Of a stretch of DNA of 64,000 nucleotides, positions 1 to 10,575 are shown in pieces. Source of the DNA: Dugong dugon (lineage: Eukaryota > Chordata > Mammalia > Sirenia > Dugongidae). Position numbers and translations under genes: made by a program. The notes under the pieces were generated by a model, which saw only the letters and a list, made by a program, of their open reading frames with translations, was not told where the DNA came from and did no database searches. Within the stretch, counting starts at the first letter, position 1. Every line of letters starts with the position of its first letter. Where the stretch lies: assembly GCA_030035585.1 (NCBI GenBank), contig CM057473.1:8730501-8794500 (forward strand), given 5' to 3'.

Positions 1-1776
1 TTTCTTTCCTTTTATTTATGTGGTGGATTATGTTGATGGCTTTTCTAATGTTAAACCATCCTTGCATCCCTGGTATGAATCCTACTTGGTCGTGGTGTAT
101 TATTTTTTTGATATGATACTGAATTCTATTGGCTACAATTTTGTTCAGAATTTTTGCATCTATATTCATGAGAGATATTGGTCTGTCATTTTCTTTTTTT
201 GTGATGTCTTTGCCTGGTTTTGGTATCAGCGTTATGCTGGCTTCATTGAATGAATTTGGAAGTGTTGCTTCCTCTTCTATGCTCTGAAATAGCTTGAGTA
301 GAACTGGTACAAGCTCTTCTGTAAATGTTTTGTAGAATTCTCCAGTGAAGCCATCTGGGCCAGGGCTTTTTTTGGTTGGGAGTTTTTTTATTACCTTTTC
401 AATCTCTTCTCCTGTTATGGGTCTGTTCAGATTTTCAATATCTCTTTGTTGTATTTTGGGTAGGCCGTATGTTTCTAGAAATTTATCCATTTCCTCTAGG
501 TTTTCAAATTTGTTGGAATATAGTTTTTCATAATATCCTGTTATAATCCTTTTTATTTCGGTTGGGTCTGTTGTAATGTCCCCCATTTCATTTCTTATTT
601 GGGTTATCTGTGCCCTCTGCTGTTTTTCTTTTGTCAGTCTGGCCAGTGGTTTGTTGATTTTGTTGATTCTTTCAAAGAACCAACTTTTGGTTTTGTTGAT
701 TCTTTCTATTGTTTTTCTGTTCTCTATTTCATTTATTTCTGCTCTGATCTTTACTATTTCCTTTCTTCCGGTGGTTGTAGGCTTTTTAGGTTGTTCTCTT
801 TCTATTTGTTTGAGTTCTGTAGTTAATGTTTTGGTTTTGTCCCTTTCTTCTTTTTTGATATGTGCATCTATTGCTATAAATTGTCCTCTGAGGATGGCCT
901 TTGCTGTGTCCCAAAGGTTTTGGTATGATGTGTTTACATTTTCATTTGATTCTAGGAATTTTTTAATTCCATCTCTGATTTCTTCTATTACCCGTTGATG
1001 TGTAAACAGATTATTATTCAGTTTCCATGTGTTTGATTTTTTTTTCTTGCTCTTTCTAGTGTTAATTTCTACCTTGATGGCATTGTGGTCAGAGAAGATA
1101 CTGTGAATTATCTCAGCATTTTGGATCTTGTTGAGGATTGCTCTGTGGCCTAAGATGTGGTCTATTCTGGAGAACGTTCCACGTGCATTGGAAAAGAATG
1201 TGTACTTTGCAGCGGTTGGATGGATTGTTCTATATATGTCTATGAGGTCCAGTTGGCTGATTGTGTCCTTTAGGTCTTCTGTATCTTTGCTGAGTTTCTT
1301 TTTAGTTGTTCTGTCCTTTACTGAGAGTGGTGTGTTGAAGTCTCCTACTATTATTGTGGAACTGTCAATTTCTCTTTTCAGTGTTGTTAGAGTTTTTTTT
1401 TAATGTATTTTGGAGCCTTGTCATTGGGTGCATAGATATTTATTATGGTTATGTCTTCATGATGGATCATCTCCTTAATCATTATATAGTGTCCTTCTTT
1501 GTCTTTTATGGTAGATTTTGTTTTAAAGTCTATTTTATCTGAGATTAGAATTGCCACTCCTGCTCTTTTTTGATAGTTGTTAGCTTGATATATTTTTTTC
1601 CAACCTTTCATTTTTACTAAATTCACATCTTTGTTTCTAAGGTGTGTCACTTGTAGACAGCAAATTGATGGATCCTGTATTCTTATCCATTCTGCCACTG
1701 TCCGTGTCTTTATGGGTGCATTGAGTCCATTTACGTTCAGTGTAATTATTGATAGATGGAAGTTTGTTGCTGTCAT
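1..1776 (-). pseudogene. L1 ORF2 (endonuclease and reverse transcriptase), broken and cut by window edge
   Basis: ORF2 encodes the nuclease and RT used in target-primed reverse transcription. The first ATG is at 1776. The first 129 codons are open and show the AP-endonuclease start (ITLNVNGLNAP, then GVAILISDK and INIYAPN). The frame breaks near 1387-1402 at an A/T-rich run. Beyond it the RT region is readable in other frames, with the [14 protein letters not shown] block at about 330-380 and the QVGFIPG block near the window start. The catalytic Glu of the family QETHL motif is Val here (LQVTHL; codon at 1648-1650). The RT catalytic FADD box would lie outside the window. About 590 of some 1,275 residues expected for the family are present. 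Confidence 0.93.
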
Positions 1777-2268
1777 TTTGTAGTGCTTTTTTTTGTGGTG
1801 CTGAAGTTTTCTTTGTTCTTCTTACTCTCTTGTGCTGAGTTCCTTTTGTTTGTGGATTTTGTGTTCATTTTTTTTGTTTTTGTAGGTTTTGTTTTTGTTG
1901 AGACTATGTTTTTCGTTATTATTTTTATGAGTTGGTTTGTTAACTTTCTTTGTGGTTACCATGAGTTTTAGCCTTATCTTTATAAGTTTGAAGCAGTCTA
2001 CCCTTACTTGGTATCGCCTTGTCTTCCTCTCCTTTAGAAGGTTCTATACCTATGCCGTTTGTTCCCTCTTTCATTGTTTTGATGTTGTTGTCATCCTTTG
2101 ATTGATTTCTCTGATTCCCTGTTGTATTTCTTTTGTTTTTGGTAAGTCCTCTGTAGTTCAGTTCCTAGAATGGTATCTGGTTCATATGAACCTGCGTCCT
2201 AGGTCCTAGGTCCTGCCTGAGGGCTAAAGCTGTTTGTCCTCAGATCGAAGAACTCCCTTTAATAATTC
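1777..2268 (-). other. Inter-ORF spacer of the L1 (about 490 bp)
   Basis: The sequence lies between the visible ORF1 stop and the ORF2 start. The L1 at 28098-30886 has the same region, and there a Gln codon replaces the stop at 2269-2271, so ORF1 formerly ran slightly further (to about the position matching 28407). Even so the spacer is about 0.4 kb, far longer than the roughly 60 bp of human L1. It is A-rich on the sense strand and full of stops in each frame. Confidence 0.75.
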
Positions 2269-3253
2269 TTATAAGTTTGGTTTGACTTTTGCATATTCCT
2301 TTAGTTTCTGTTTATCTGGAAATGACCTAATTTCACCATCAAATTTGAACGAGAGTTTTGCAGGATATATTATTTTTGGCTGACAATTTTTTTCTTTCAA
2401 GATTTTATATATGTCATCCCATTGCCTTCTTGCCTGCATGGTTTCTGCCGAATAATCTGAGCTTAGTCTTATTGTTTCTCCTCTGTATGTGACTTCTTGT
2501 TTTTCACGAGCTGCTCTCAGGATTCTTTGTTTGTCTTTAGTTTTAGCGAGTGTGAATATGATATGTCTTGATGATTTTCTTTTGGGGTTTCTTCTATATG
2601 GGGTTCGTTGAGCTTCTTGGATGGCCAGCTTTTCATTTTTCATGATATTGGGAACGTTTTCTGTCAGCAGTTCGTCAATGATCCTCTCTGTTTTCTGTTT
2701 TCTCCCCCTGTTCTGGTATGCCAATCACTCGTAAGTTTTTGCTTTTAATTGTGTCCCACATAACTCTCAGGGTCTCTTCATTTTTCTTTATTCTTTTTTC
2801 TGTGTTTTCCTGAAACAAAGTTGTATCCAAGTGTTTGTCTTCAGTTCCACTGATCCTGTCTTCCATGGTTTCAAATCTACTTCTCAGCCCTTCTATGACA
2901 TCGTCCATTTCTGAAATCTTGTTGTTTATCTTTTGGATTTCTAATTGTTGTTTTTGTATAATTTCGAGTTGTGAATTTATTTTGGCATTTTGTTCCTGCA
3001 TCATCTTCCTGAATTCTTCCAATTTTTTGTCTGTATTTTCCATAAATTTGTCTATTGTTTCCTCATGTTTGTCAGCTTTTTCCCTCAGTTCTTGGAAAAT
3101 TCCGAGTATTAGTGATTTGAGTTCCCTATCAGGTACTTCTAGTGCATTTTCTTCCACAGGAGAGTTATCTGGTGTTTTAATTTGGACGCCTATTGGAGCC
3201 ATCTTGTCTTCTTTTTGTAAATGTTTTGATATTGTTTGCTGTTTTTGGGGCAT
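2269..3253 (-). pseudogene. L1 ORF1 (RNA-binding chaperone), frameshifted
   Basis: ORF1p is the trimeric RNA-binding protein that coats L1 RNA in cis. The start at 3253 opens 192 codons: an acidic N-terminus, then a long heptad-rich coiled coil (about residues 50-150, many K/E/Q/I), then the start of the RRM domain (NLRVIGIPE). One base of frameshift near 2690-2715 moves the rest into another frame, where the RRM end and C-terminal domain follow (IQEAQRTPYRRN, ILRAAREKQ, RLSSDYSAETMQARRQW, YPAKLSF). A TAA at 2269-2271 replaces the Gln codon seen in the second L1 copy. Total length is near the family norm of about 340 residues. Confidence 0.93.
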
Positions 3254-4680
3254 TCAGTAGATATTTCTCTCGTTTATTGATTGTAGTTTTTTTTTTTTTG
3301 TTGTTTCATCCTTGTGGTACAGCTGGGCAGATCTAGCTGAAGAGGAGCCACTGGGACGGGTTGTTTGTGGCACTCACCGCAGCCACCAGGACGGTCGGTA
3401 GTCAGTGCTGGGCAGGTTCCTATAGGGCGTGCCTGCACAGCTTGGTGGTGTGATGTCAAGTGCACGGTGCAGGTAGGTAGGGTGCAGCAGGAAGATGGTT
3501 ATGTGTGAAGCTAAGCTGGATATGGGAGAGAGGAGAGAGGAGCAGGAGCAAAAAGCATACAAACATAAAAGAATGCTAGGGGAGCTTGTCGTTGGAATGT
3601 ACAGATGGGAGACTATGGGATGGAGGAAACCAGAAGGGGAAAGAGAAAGAAAAGGAAAGAATGAACAAATAAAAATCAGAAAAGTTAAAGAACTGCAAAG
3701 TTCCCAGGGATCCCACCGATGCAGCTATGAGGTCTGGGGGAGTCGGTCTCAGTTTTCACAGCACAGCCTGGGCAGAAGGTACAGAGGCATACATCACCTG
3801 GTATTCAGGGATCAGAAAGAGAAGGAAGAGATAGAGAGACGAGAAATTAAGCAATGAAGAAAGACAAAAGGGAAAAAGAGGCAAAAGATGACAAAACTAA
3901 TCAAAAAAGAAGAAAAATAAAATTAAAAAAAAAAAGAAAGCAACACCAGCAGTCAGTGCCAACAAATGGGACCCAGAGAGCCCCCACTCAGGGGCACAAA
4001 TTCCAAGCAGCTGGCAGTCTCGAGGTTAAGAGACCGTGGCTACGGGAAGCAGAGGGGTGAACGAATAAAGGTCCCGGGATCTCACTGCCGCGGCAGCCCA
4101 GACCTGGAAGCAGCCACACACCCGAATGCAGCCCTACAGCCCCGCAGGAGAGAGCAAAGACGGCGCTCGGAACCAGGCACCCAGGCAAAAGGAGGGGGAG
4201 GCGGCAGAAAAAGCTTCTCCAGCAGCCAGCAAACGGTGTCAGAAAGCCGCCAGCCTGGGCGCGTGGAATCCAAGCACCGGCGCCCCCCAGCCCATGGACC
4301 CTGGCCACGGAAAGCAGGGGAGCCCCAGCCGAGGCAGAGAGGGGTGGGGGGTGGGAAAGCGCGCACCGCAGTTTACCGGTCGTTCTGTCACCCACTGGAC
4401 GCTCTGCGAGGCTGCTCTCCCGTTTGCTGGTCTCTGATAGGAATCCAAGATGGTGGATCCGCGCTGCGTTAGCTGGTAAGGAATCTCTGCATGAGTCTCT
4501 CCTCGCTCTCCGTTCTCTTTTAGTATTCTCACTCCGTTTGGTGTTTGGCTGAGTTCTTTATCTCTTCATTTTGTGTTCTAGGGTTTCAGGATTGTTGATT
4601 CTCTGTTAGGCTTAGTTTTTCGGATCTTTGCTGTGGAGGGACGGCGTGGTGCTTCTGCCTAGAGCGCCATCTTGCCCCAC
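3254..4680 (-). promoter_or_regulatory. L1 5' UTR and internal promoter
   Basis: This is the leader upstream of ORF1 (minus strand). The 5'-most part (about 3960-4470) is GC- and CpG-rich, as expected for an L1 internal promoter. The middle (about 3600-3950) is a long pyrimidine-rich tract on the sense strand, seen as A/G-rich on the plus strand. The leader of the second L1 (29414-30876) is homologous and of similar length. The plus strand holds a 168-codon open frame at 3966-4472, probably a by-product of the GC-rich composition. Confidence 0.8.
4664..4678 (-). promoter_or_regulatory. YY1-like site at the L1 5' end
   Basis: Sense-strand GGGGCAAGATGGCGC lies at the very start of the element. 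It matches the CAAGATGGC core that places L1 transcription initiation in other mammals. In the second L1 the matching position reads GGGCAACATGGAGC, so that site has decayed. Confidence 0.7.
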
Positions 4681-4681
4681 C

Positions 4682-4932
4682 TGGGTCTTCATCTTTTTTG
4701 TTGACCTTCTACTTTACCAAGCATAATGTCCTTCTTCCAGGGACTGGTCCCTCCTGATAGCATGTCCAAAGTACGTGAGAGGAAGTCTCGCTATCCTTGC
4801 TTCTAATGAACAATCTGGCTGTTGCTTCTAATGAGCAATCTGACTGTACTTCTTCCAAGACAGATTTGTTTGTTCTTTTGGCAGTCCATGGTATATTCAA
4901 TATTCTTTGCCAACACCATAATTTAAAGGCCT
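4682..4932 (-). mobile_element. RTE/BovB-clade LINE fragment
   Basis: An internal piece of the ORF near its C-terminus, in antisense on the plus strand. It matches the RTE copies at 17990-18702, 33391-34015 and 41044-42778. The L1 at 1-4681 interrupts it. About 25 bp is duplicated in tandem at about 4798-4848 (CTTCTAATGA plus CAATCTG occurs twice). Confidence 0.9.
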
Positions 4933-5176
4933 CATAGTTTGTAGTTTACCTGTAATTTGGAAGACCATCACTTTAAATATATATATAAAGTTCCTGATAT
5001 AGACAATGGATAAAGAGGGTGTTACTAAAGCCACTGTGTTCTCAGCTGGGACCCAGTTTGGGAAACCTGCATTGAACACCTGGGTCTAAGCACAAAGCAA
5101 AGCAAGAACCGACCATCCCCTCTGGAGCCATCCAGCAAAATGTGGGAAAGACTGCACGCAGTCTGCAGTTAGTATG

Positions 5177-5217
<41 letters not shown>

Positions 5218-5376
5218 GTACAGCAAGCAAGGATTATAAAGAAAGGGTCATGTACATTGAATTATTTTAAAACCTTAGAACATTGCTTACTAAAACAAAT
5301 ACATCCCCCTTCCTCCCAAAAAATATTCAATCAGAAATTCTTTGAATTATACTCCTAATTAGAAAAGATAAAATAA
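4933..5376. other. Unique sequence with a CA microsatellite
   Basis: No gene or interspersed repeat is recognisable here apart from the dinucleotide run listed separately. Confidence 0.5.
5180..5215 (+). repeat. (CA)n microsatellite
   Basis: Seventeen to eighteen uninterrupted CA units. Confidence 0.98.
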
Positions 5377-5562
5377 TTGTTGTTGTGTGCCGCCGAGTGG
5401 ATTTTGGCTCACAGTGGCCCTATATGACAGAGTAGAACTGCCCCATAGGGTTTCCTAGGCTGTAATCTTTACGGAAGCAGATTGCCAGGTCTTTCTCTTG
5501 CAGAGCCACTGGGTGGATGGAACTGCCAGCAGAGCACTTAACCATTGTGCCACCAGGGCTCT
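5377..5562 (-). mobile_element. AfroSINE copy
   Basis: On the plus strand it reads from the RTE-like tail (TTGTTGTGTGCCG) through the middle module (CCCCATAGGGTTTCC) to the tRNA-like head (ACCAGGGCTC), so the SINE is antisense. It carries the long-body variant with the GGAAGCAGATTGCCAGG segment. Confidence 0.95.
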
Positions 5563-5577
5563 TTAGATAAGATAATA

Positions 5578-5782
5578 AAACCAAAATCAAATCCATTGCC
5601 GTCTACTCAATTCTGACTCATAACAAATCTATAGGACAGATTAGAACCTCTGCATAGGGTTTCCAAGGCTATAAATCTTTACAGAAACAGACTGCCACGT
5701 CTTTCTTCCACAGAGTGGCTGGTGGTTTGAACCATCAACCTTTTGGATAGCAACAGAGTCCTTAACCACTGCAACACCTGCT
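5578..5782 (-). mobile_element. AfroSINE copy
   Basis: Antisense long-body copy: tail at 5590, head near 5780, diverged (ACCACTGCAACACC at the head end). It abuts a sense SINE half, giving an inverted pair. Confidence 0.92.
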
Positions 5783-5902
5783 GCTTTATAAAGATCACAG
5801 CCTTGGAAACCCTATGGGGCACTTCTACTCTGTCCTGTGGGTCGCTGTGAGTCAGAATCAACTCGATGGCAACGGGTTTAGTTTTATTATTATTATTATT
5901 TT
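5783..5902 (+). mobile_element. AfroSINE, 3' half
   Basis: Starts inside the body (CAGCCTTGGAAACCCTATGG) and runs through the tail (GATGGCAACGGGTTTAG) into a short TTA repeat. It lies head-to-head with the preceding antisense SINE. Confidence 0.92.
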
Positions 5903-6294
5903 GGTCACTCCTTCCTGTTGAACTATTACAGGTGAAAAGATAGAAGACAGGAGGAATGGAAGAAGAAAGAAACGTGCAGGTTGTGAATAAGAACATTACC
6001 CTTGCTATAAAGGTTGTGGCAGACTAAGGGAAAAATTAAGCAACAGGTTGCAAAAAGAAAGATTTTAAGTAGAAGAAGAGAAAGGCAGATATCAAGGGAA
6101 AAGAGAGTTAAAGCTTGGGTTAAACATTCTACATTAATGGAATAAAAGTTTAAAATTAATAGTGAATTGAGGTAATCTTTAGATTTAAAAGAAAAACTGA
6201 GAGCTTGTGAAACAGAGCATTTAAACATAAGCTTTAAGACTAACTTTCAAATAGGTTTTCTTTGTTTTTGGATGTTCTTCTCCCTAGGAACTGT
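5903..6294. other. Unique sequence, nothing recognised
   Basis: AT-rich sequence without a supportable gene or repeat. Confidence 0.5.
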
Positions 6295-6502
6295 GTTGTT
6301 ATTGTTAGCTGTCGTGGAGTTGGCCCCTGGCTCGTGCGACCCCATGTGTACAGAGCGCAACAGCTCCATAGGGTTTTATTGGCTTTAATCTTCATGGAAG
6401 CAGATCACCAGGCCTTTCTTCCATGGAGTTGCTAGATGGGTTTGAGCCTCCAACCTTTAAGTCACCAGCCAATTGCAAACCACTTGCACCCCTTGGGCTC
6501 CC
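6295..6502 (-). mobile_element. AfroSINE copy
   Basis: Antisense long-body copy from the GTTGTT tail to the CCCCTTGGGCTCC head. Next to it is a second antisense copy; GAACTATG or close variants lie before, between and after the two, consistent with short target duplications. Confidence 0.92.
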
Positions 6503-6512
6503 CTTACGAACT

Positions 6513-6713
6513 ATGTTGTTGCCCTTGAGTCAATTCCGATTCATGGCGGCTCTATGTGTGCAGAGTAGAACTGCTCCATAGGGTTTTCACGGCTATGACC
6601 TTTCAGAAGCAGATCGCCAGGCCTGTCTTCTGAAGCACCTCTGGGTGGGTTTGAACCACCAACCTCCTGGCTAGGAGTTGAGCACCTAACTGTTTGTGCC
6701 ACCCAGGGACTCC
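6513..6713 (-). mobile_element. AfroSINE copy
   Basis: Antisense copy of the variant whose head reads GGAGTCCCTGGGTGG in sense. It is flanked by GAACTATG and GAACTATA. Confidence 0.93.
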
Positions 6714-7460
6714 ATATGAACTATACCGACTCTTCTATAAACTATATATAGGACTCTTAGGTAAACTATATGTATGAACTCGAAGACCTATAAAAAATTG
6801 CTGAAATTTAATGCCCAACAGTTAAGATAATCAGAAGAAAGGATGAAGAAAGAAAGAGAAAAAAGAAAAAAAAAAGTGACATGATAGAAAGTAAATGGAA
6901 GTGAGGTCGTATAGGAAGGTTTTGGCAGTCAACAGTTAATCTAGACTCTAGATTCAAGAGGATCGTTTTTGCCTGAGGTGAAGAGATTGTTTTGTCTCCA
7001 GACTGAAAACCACCTAAGGTCAAGATGCCATTTTCCTCTTGGCCCTTGATAAGAGTCACTTGAGGGTGGGATTCTTTCCTTTCTACCTGCACGGGAGAAA
7101 GTCTTCATGACTTCTTAATCTCAGGAGCCCCCACACGTAGGGCGGCAGAAAAACCTTCCAGTGAAAAAGTTACAGCAAACTTCTCTGGTCACATAAATTT
7201 TATCTTGACATTCCCAACCCATTGATCTTATCTCTTTGTAATTACCAACCAAGAAATTATTCGGTAAAGTGTAAACTATGTTCCTGCATCAACATTAGAA
7301 ATACGACTTGAAAAGGAGCTACTGTTCAGTAGGAAAACTTATAAACTATTTTATAAGATCTCATTTGGAAATACGGAAATATAAGTATGTGTACATATAA
7401 TTTTATATTGGTTTTATTCTGTATTTATACAGAATTTCATTTTATTTGGGATGTGGTGGT
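6714..7460. other. Unique AT-rich sequence
   Basis: I see no coding or repeat signal beyond short A-rich and TA-rich tracts (for example 6852-6874). Confidence 0.5.
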
Positions 7461-7560
7461 GGTTGTTGTTAGTTGCTGTCAAGTCGGCTTTGAATCATGG
7501 TGACATTGTACATAACAGAGGAAACATTGCCCAGTCCTGTGCCCTTGTTTAGAATAGCAT
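7461..7560 (-). mobile_element. RTE LINE, 3' end fragment
   Basis: It reads the RTE terminal sequence in antisense (GGTTGTTGTTAGTTGCTG, then CCCAGTCCTGTGCC). About 100 bp, heavily 5'-truncated. Confidence 0.85.
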
Positions 7561-7572
7561 AGACCCGTAACT

Positions 7573-7769
7573 AGGAGCCCTGGCTGCACAGTGGTGAAAG
7601 CAATTGACTGCTAACCAAAAGGTCAGCGATTCGAAACCACCAGTGGCTCCGAGGGAGAAAGATGTGGTATTCTGCTTCAGTAGAGATTTACAGCCTTGGA
7701 AACCCTATGGGAACCCTATGGGATCACTGTGAGTCAGAATCAACTCTACGGCAGTGGGTTTGGTTTTCG
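7573..7769 (+). mobile_element. AfroSINE copy
   Basis: Full-length sense copy with head (AGGAGCCCTGGCTGC), A/B-box-like tRNA part, body and tail (GGCAGTGGGTTTGGTTTT). An 11-bp piece of the body (ACCCTATGGGA) is duplicated in tandem. Confidence 0.95.
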
Positions 7770-9035
7770 ATGCTTATACCTATAAAATAAATACCTTGGT
7801 AACTGGTGAGTTGCAAAATTTTAATAACTCACCTTTTGATTTGTTTTTCTGTATCTTTTGTGTATTAAAGAGCTTTGACCTTGAAATTAATTTCCAAGGG
7901 AACAGTAGTTTCTTTACTAGATGATAACCAACAACAAGAACAAAAGTCAGCTGCGTGGATTGATACAGGAATAACCGGGCTCAGAGGTGCAGGTTGATGG
8001 CATGTGGCCACCACGTGCGCGCTGACATGGAAATTCCATAAACGGCGATGAGGAAGAAAAATGGGGCTTTGGGCATCCAGCATCGCTAAGGGCGATAATC
8101 AGCCCCTGGACAACTGAAGATGTTGTTTGTTTGCTTTGTTTTGTCTAAGGGAAAGAACTAAGTATTTGAACCAGGAGGACTGACATGACATGGTATGTTT
8201 CTGACAATACCGAGGGAACTTCTTTCCCTTTTCAGAGACAAGCATCTAGAATGTTTAAATACTGGAAATGATGGGGTTGAATTAGATGACCTTTAGCTCT
8301 CTTTCCAGCACTAAAAACCTCTCATTATAATAAAGATGGGCCTCTATCCTCAGTCGCCTGCTGATATTTTTTGGCGTGGTGCTTATATCTCAAGATTAGA
8401 AAGCGTACACAGAATCCTTATGACTCAGCTAATTTTACGGACTTGGTTAAAGGGGTGCTTTCCAATGTTCCTTTCCAGCACAGTCTATTCTAAAGAATAG
8501 CTCCTACGGTTTAATTTCTTATCCTAATTCAAATCATGCACACACTGTAATTTTCTGGTATCCAAACAAACTCAGTGGCGAGGCATGAACAAAACCTGGC
8601 CACTGACCCTAGTAATCACCGTTTTCCCCAAGCTGTAATAAGAGGTCTGCGGTTAGAGCCTCGTTTGCCAATGGGCAGAAGTCCTCATGTCAACCGTGGC
8701 CCTGGATTTCGCTTATTAAAAAGAGGAAGAAAGTGGGAGTCCTCTGTGCTATGAACCTTGCTCAGCCTATCCGAGTCACCATCCAACACGAAAACCCTGA
8801 ATAAAAGAAAAACAAATGAACAAACAGAAAATACTAAACCAATAAAGACAATATGGGTGAAGAGAGGTAACGCAAAATCTTTCAAGTATTCCATGTCAGA
8901 GTTAATGCTCCTAACGTGTGGTAATTTTTTCTTTCCTTGAGAGGTAAAAGTCTAAAATTTTGATAATATGAGTCATCTGACATTGCTGTGTCCACAAAGG
9001 ATTCTTTGAATAATTAATAATTATAATAATACCTT
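7770..9035. other. Unique sequence, one weak old-LINE tail
   Basis: Mostly unrecognised. At about 8268-8325 the string TTAGATGACCTTTAGCTC followed by TTTCCAGCAC resembles the 3' end of ancient CR1/L2-type LINEs, too short to name. No exon is supportable. Confidence 0.4.
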
Positions 9036-9246
9036 AAAAAAAAAAAAAGCCCCATTGCCTTCAAGTTGATTCAGACTCATAGTGACCCTAAGGGTACAGA
9101 GTAGAACTGTCCCACAGGGTTTTCAAGGCAGTAAATCTTCATGGAAGCAGACTGCCGCATCTTCCTCCTGCAGAGCGGCTTGTGGGTTCAAACTTTCAAC
9201 CTTTCAGTTAGCGGCCGAGCGCTTAACACTGCACCACCAGGGCTCC
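9036..9246 (-). mobile_element. AfroSINE copy
   Basis: Antisense long-body copy preceded on the plus strand by an A run, with tail CCTTCAAGTTGATTC and head CACCACCAGGGCTCCC. Confidence 0.95.
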
Positions 9247-9261
9247 CACGTATTGCACCCC

Positions 9262-9435
9262 TGGATCAGTCATCAGTGCTGTAAATATTAATGCTTCTGA
9301 TCCTCACAAGTAAAATCTCAGAGAGGTAAACAGCTTTCCTAAGCCCCTATGGCCAATAAATGGGGCAGCCGGATGAACCCAGATGGTTTGGCTCCTAAAT
9401 CCTCACTTAACCATCAGGCTCCATAGCGCCTCACA
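9262..9435 (-). mobile_element. MIR SINE
   Basis: Antisense MIR: AGAGAGGTAAACAG, then a GGGGCAG..GGATGAACCCAG block and the terminal CTCCTAAATCC region. Diverged, as expected for a family of this age. Confidence 0.75.
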
Positions 9436-10154
9436 TAACCAGTGGGAATCCACACAGCAGATGGAGATTAACTTTATTACATAAAAATTCCATAGCTGGT
9501 AATAAATAAATAAACATATATTACCTAAAGGGGTTTCTCTACTCTCCAGTAAAGCAAAATGGTGCAGAAATGATCTCAGTCCTGCAACCTAGCCAGCAGA
9601 GCGCAAGGAATGGAGTCTAACAGAATTGTGCATCTGCCAGCTGCCAAACACTGCTTCATGCGTTTCGGGGCAACTTACCTCATTTAGTCAAATAAAAAAT
9701 CATAAGTTTAGAGAATGGTTAAGGGAGCAAGTTAGCAGCCTGGGCCTTTCTTTGACTCTCTAGCTTTTTTGTTGTTGTTATTTTCTTTCTTTCTTTTTTT
9801 TGCAGTTAAGAAATAATTTAAAAATTCAGTAACAGCAGCTCGATTCCAAAATCTGTGCCCGTTAATGTAGTTCACTCAATCACTAGTGTTTACTGTGCAC
9901 TAGTATGATTGTAGCAACTAGTAGTCTCTCCTCAGAAATGTAACGATGTACTACAAAATATGCATACAGTCATGTCTCAAGTTCAATTCAGAAATAAAAA
10001 TAATTAGATGAAGACCTCATATTCCCAATGGGCTTCTCTAATAAATTAAGTTTTGCTAATTTCTGTTGCTATCAATGTTGCTTATTTAAAATTCAGCATT
10101 GAATGCCTATGTGTTGTTCCATCACACAAAATAAAGGAAGACGGTAAGAACAAT
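9436..10154. other. Unique sequence, nothing recognised
   Basis: Contains T-rich runs at about 9768-9803 but no supportable gene or repeat. Confidence 0.5.
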
Positions 10155-10575
10155 GATGCCTATTGTGCGTTTGTTTTGTGCCAAGCCCTGGTCTAAGTAA
10201 CGTCAATTCTATTAAGTTAGTTAACCCCCAATAGTCAAATTATGGAGGTACTATCATCATTATTGCAGCCCTGGTGGCGCAGTGGTTAAGAGCTTGGCTG
10301 CTAACCAAAAGGTCAGCAGTTTGAATCCACCAGCCACTCCTTGGAAACCCTATGGGGCAGTTCGACTCTGTCCTATAGGGTGGCTATGAGTCGGAATCGA
10401 CTTGACAGCAACGGGTTTGGTTTTTTGGTTTATTACTATTACAGTGATTTTACAGCAGTGGAAGCAGAGTCATGGAAAGTTTGTCACAGAGCTAGTCATC
10501 ACAAGTTGGTGGGGCCAGTAATTGAACTCAGACAGCCTGACTGAAGAGCTGAAATTCTTACCCTCCACACCTATT
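10155..10575 (-). mobile_element. MIR SINE split by an AfroSINE
   Basis: Both flanks of the SINE at 10265-10431 read as one antisense MIR: TGTGCCAAGCCCTGG and the ACGTC..TTAGTTAAC part on the left; CAGAGCTAGTCATCACAAG and AATTGAACTCAGACAG on the right. Confidence 0.8.
10265..10431 (+). mobile_element. AfroSINE copy (short-body type)
   Basis: Sense copy close to the family pattern: GCAGCCCTGGTGGCGCAG head and CAACGGGTTTGG tail. It interrupts the MIR, so it is younger. Confidence 0.97.

Larger units (their letters stand above)
1..4681 (-). mobile_element. L1 LINE, 5' end intact, 3' end beyond window
   Basis: Read on the minus strand this is an L1: a 5' UTR of about 1.4 kb, ORF1, an inter-ORF spacer of about 0.5 kb and the start of ORF2, which runs off the window inside the RT domain. 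The 5' end near 4680 carries the usual YY1-like start of L1 elements. RTE sequence resumes at about 4682, so the L1 landed in an RTE; the other flank and its TSD lie outside the window. ORF1 has a frameshift and a nonsense change, and ORF2 has a frameshift and a changed active-site residue, so the copy is dead. It shares its 5' UTR, ORF1 and spacer with the L1 at 28098-30886. Confidence 0.95.

Noticed and set aside
576-998. 140-codon plus-strand frame rich in Leu, Ile and Ser, like a membrane protein
   Set aside because: It is the complement of L1 ORF2 coding sequence; antisense of A-rich coding gives hydrophobic residues.
5180-5215. Repeated units as a possible CRISPR array
   Set aside because: Simple CA microsatellite in a mammalian genome; no spacers. 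All other direct repeats are TSDs or dispersed elements.
10265-10337. tRNA-like A and B box
   Set aside because: It is the tRNA-derived head of an AfroSINE, repeated many times in the window, not a functional tRNA gene.
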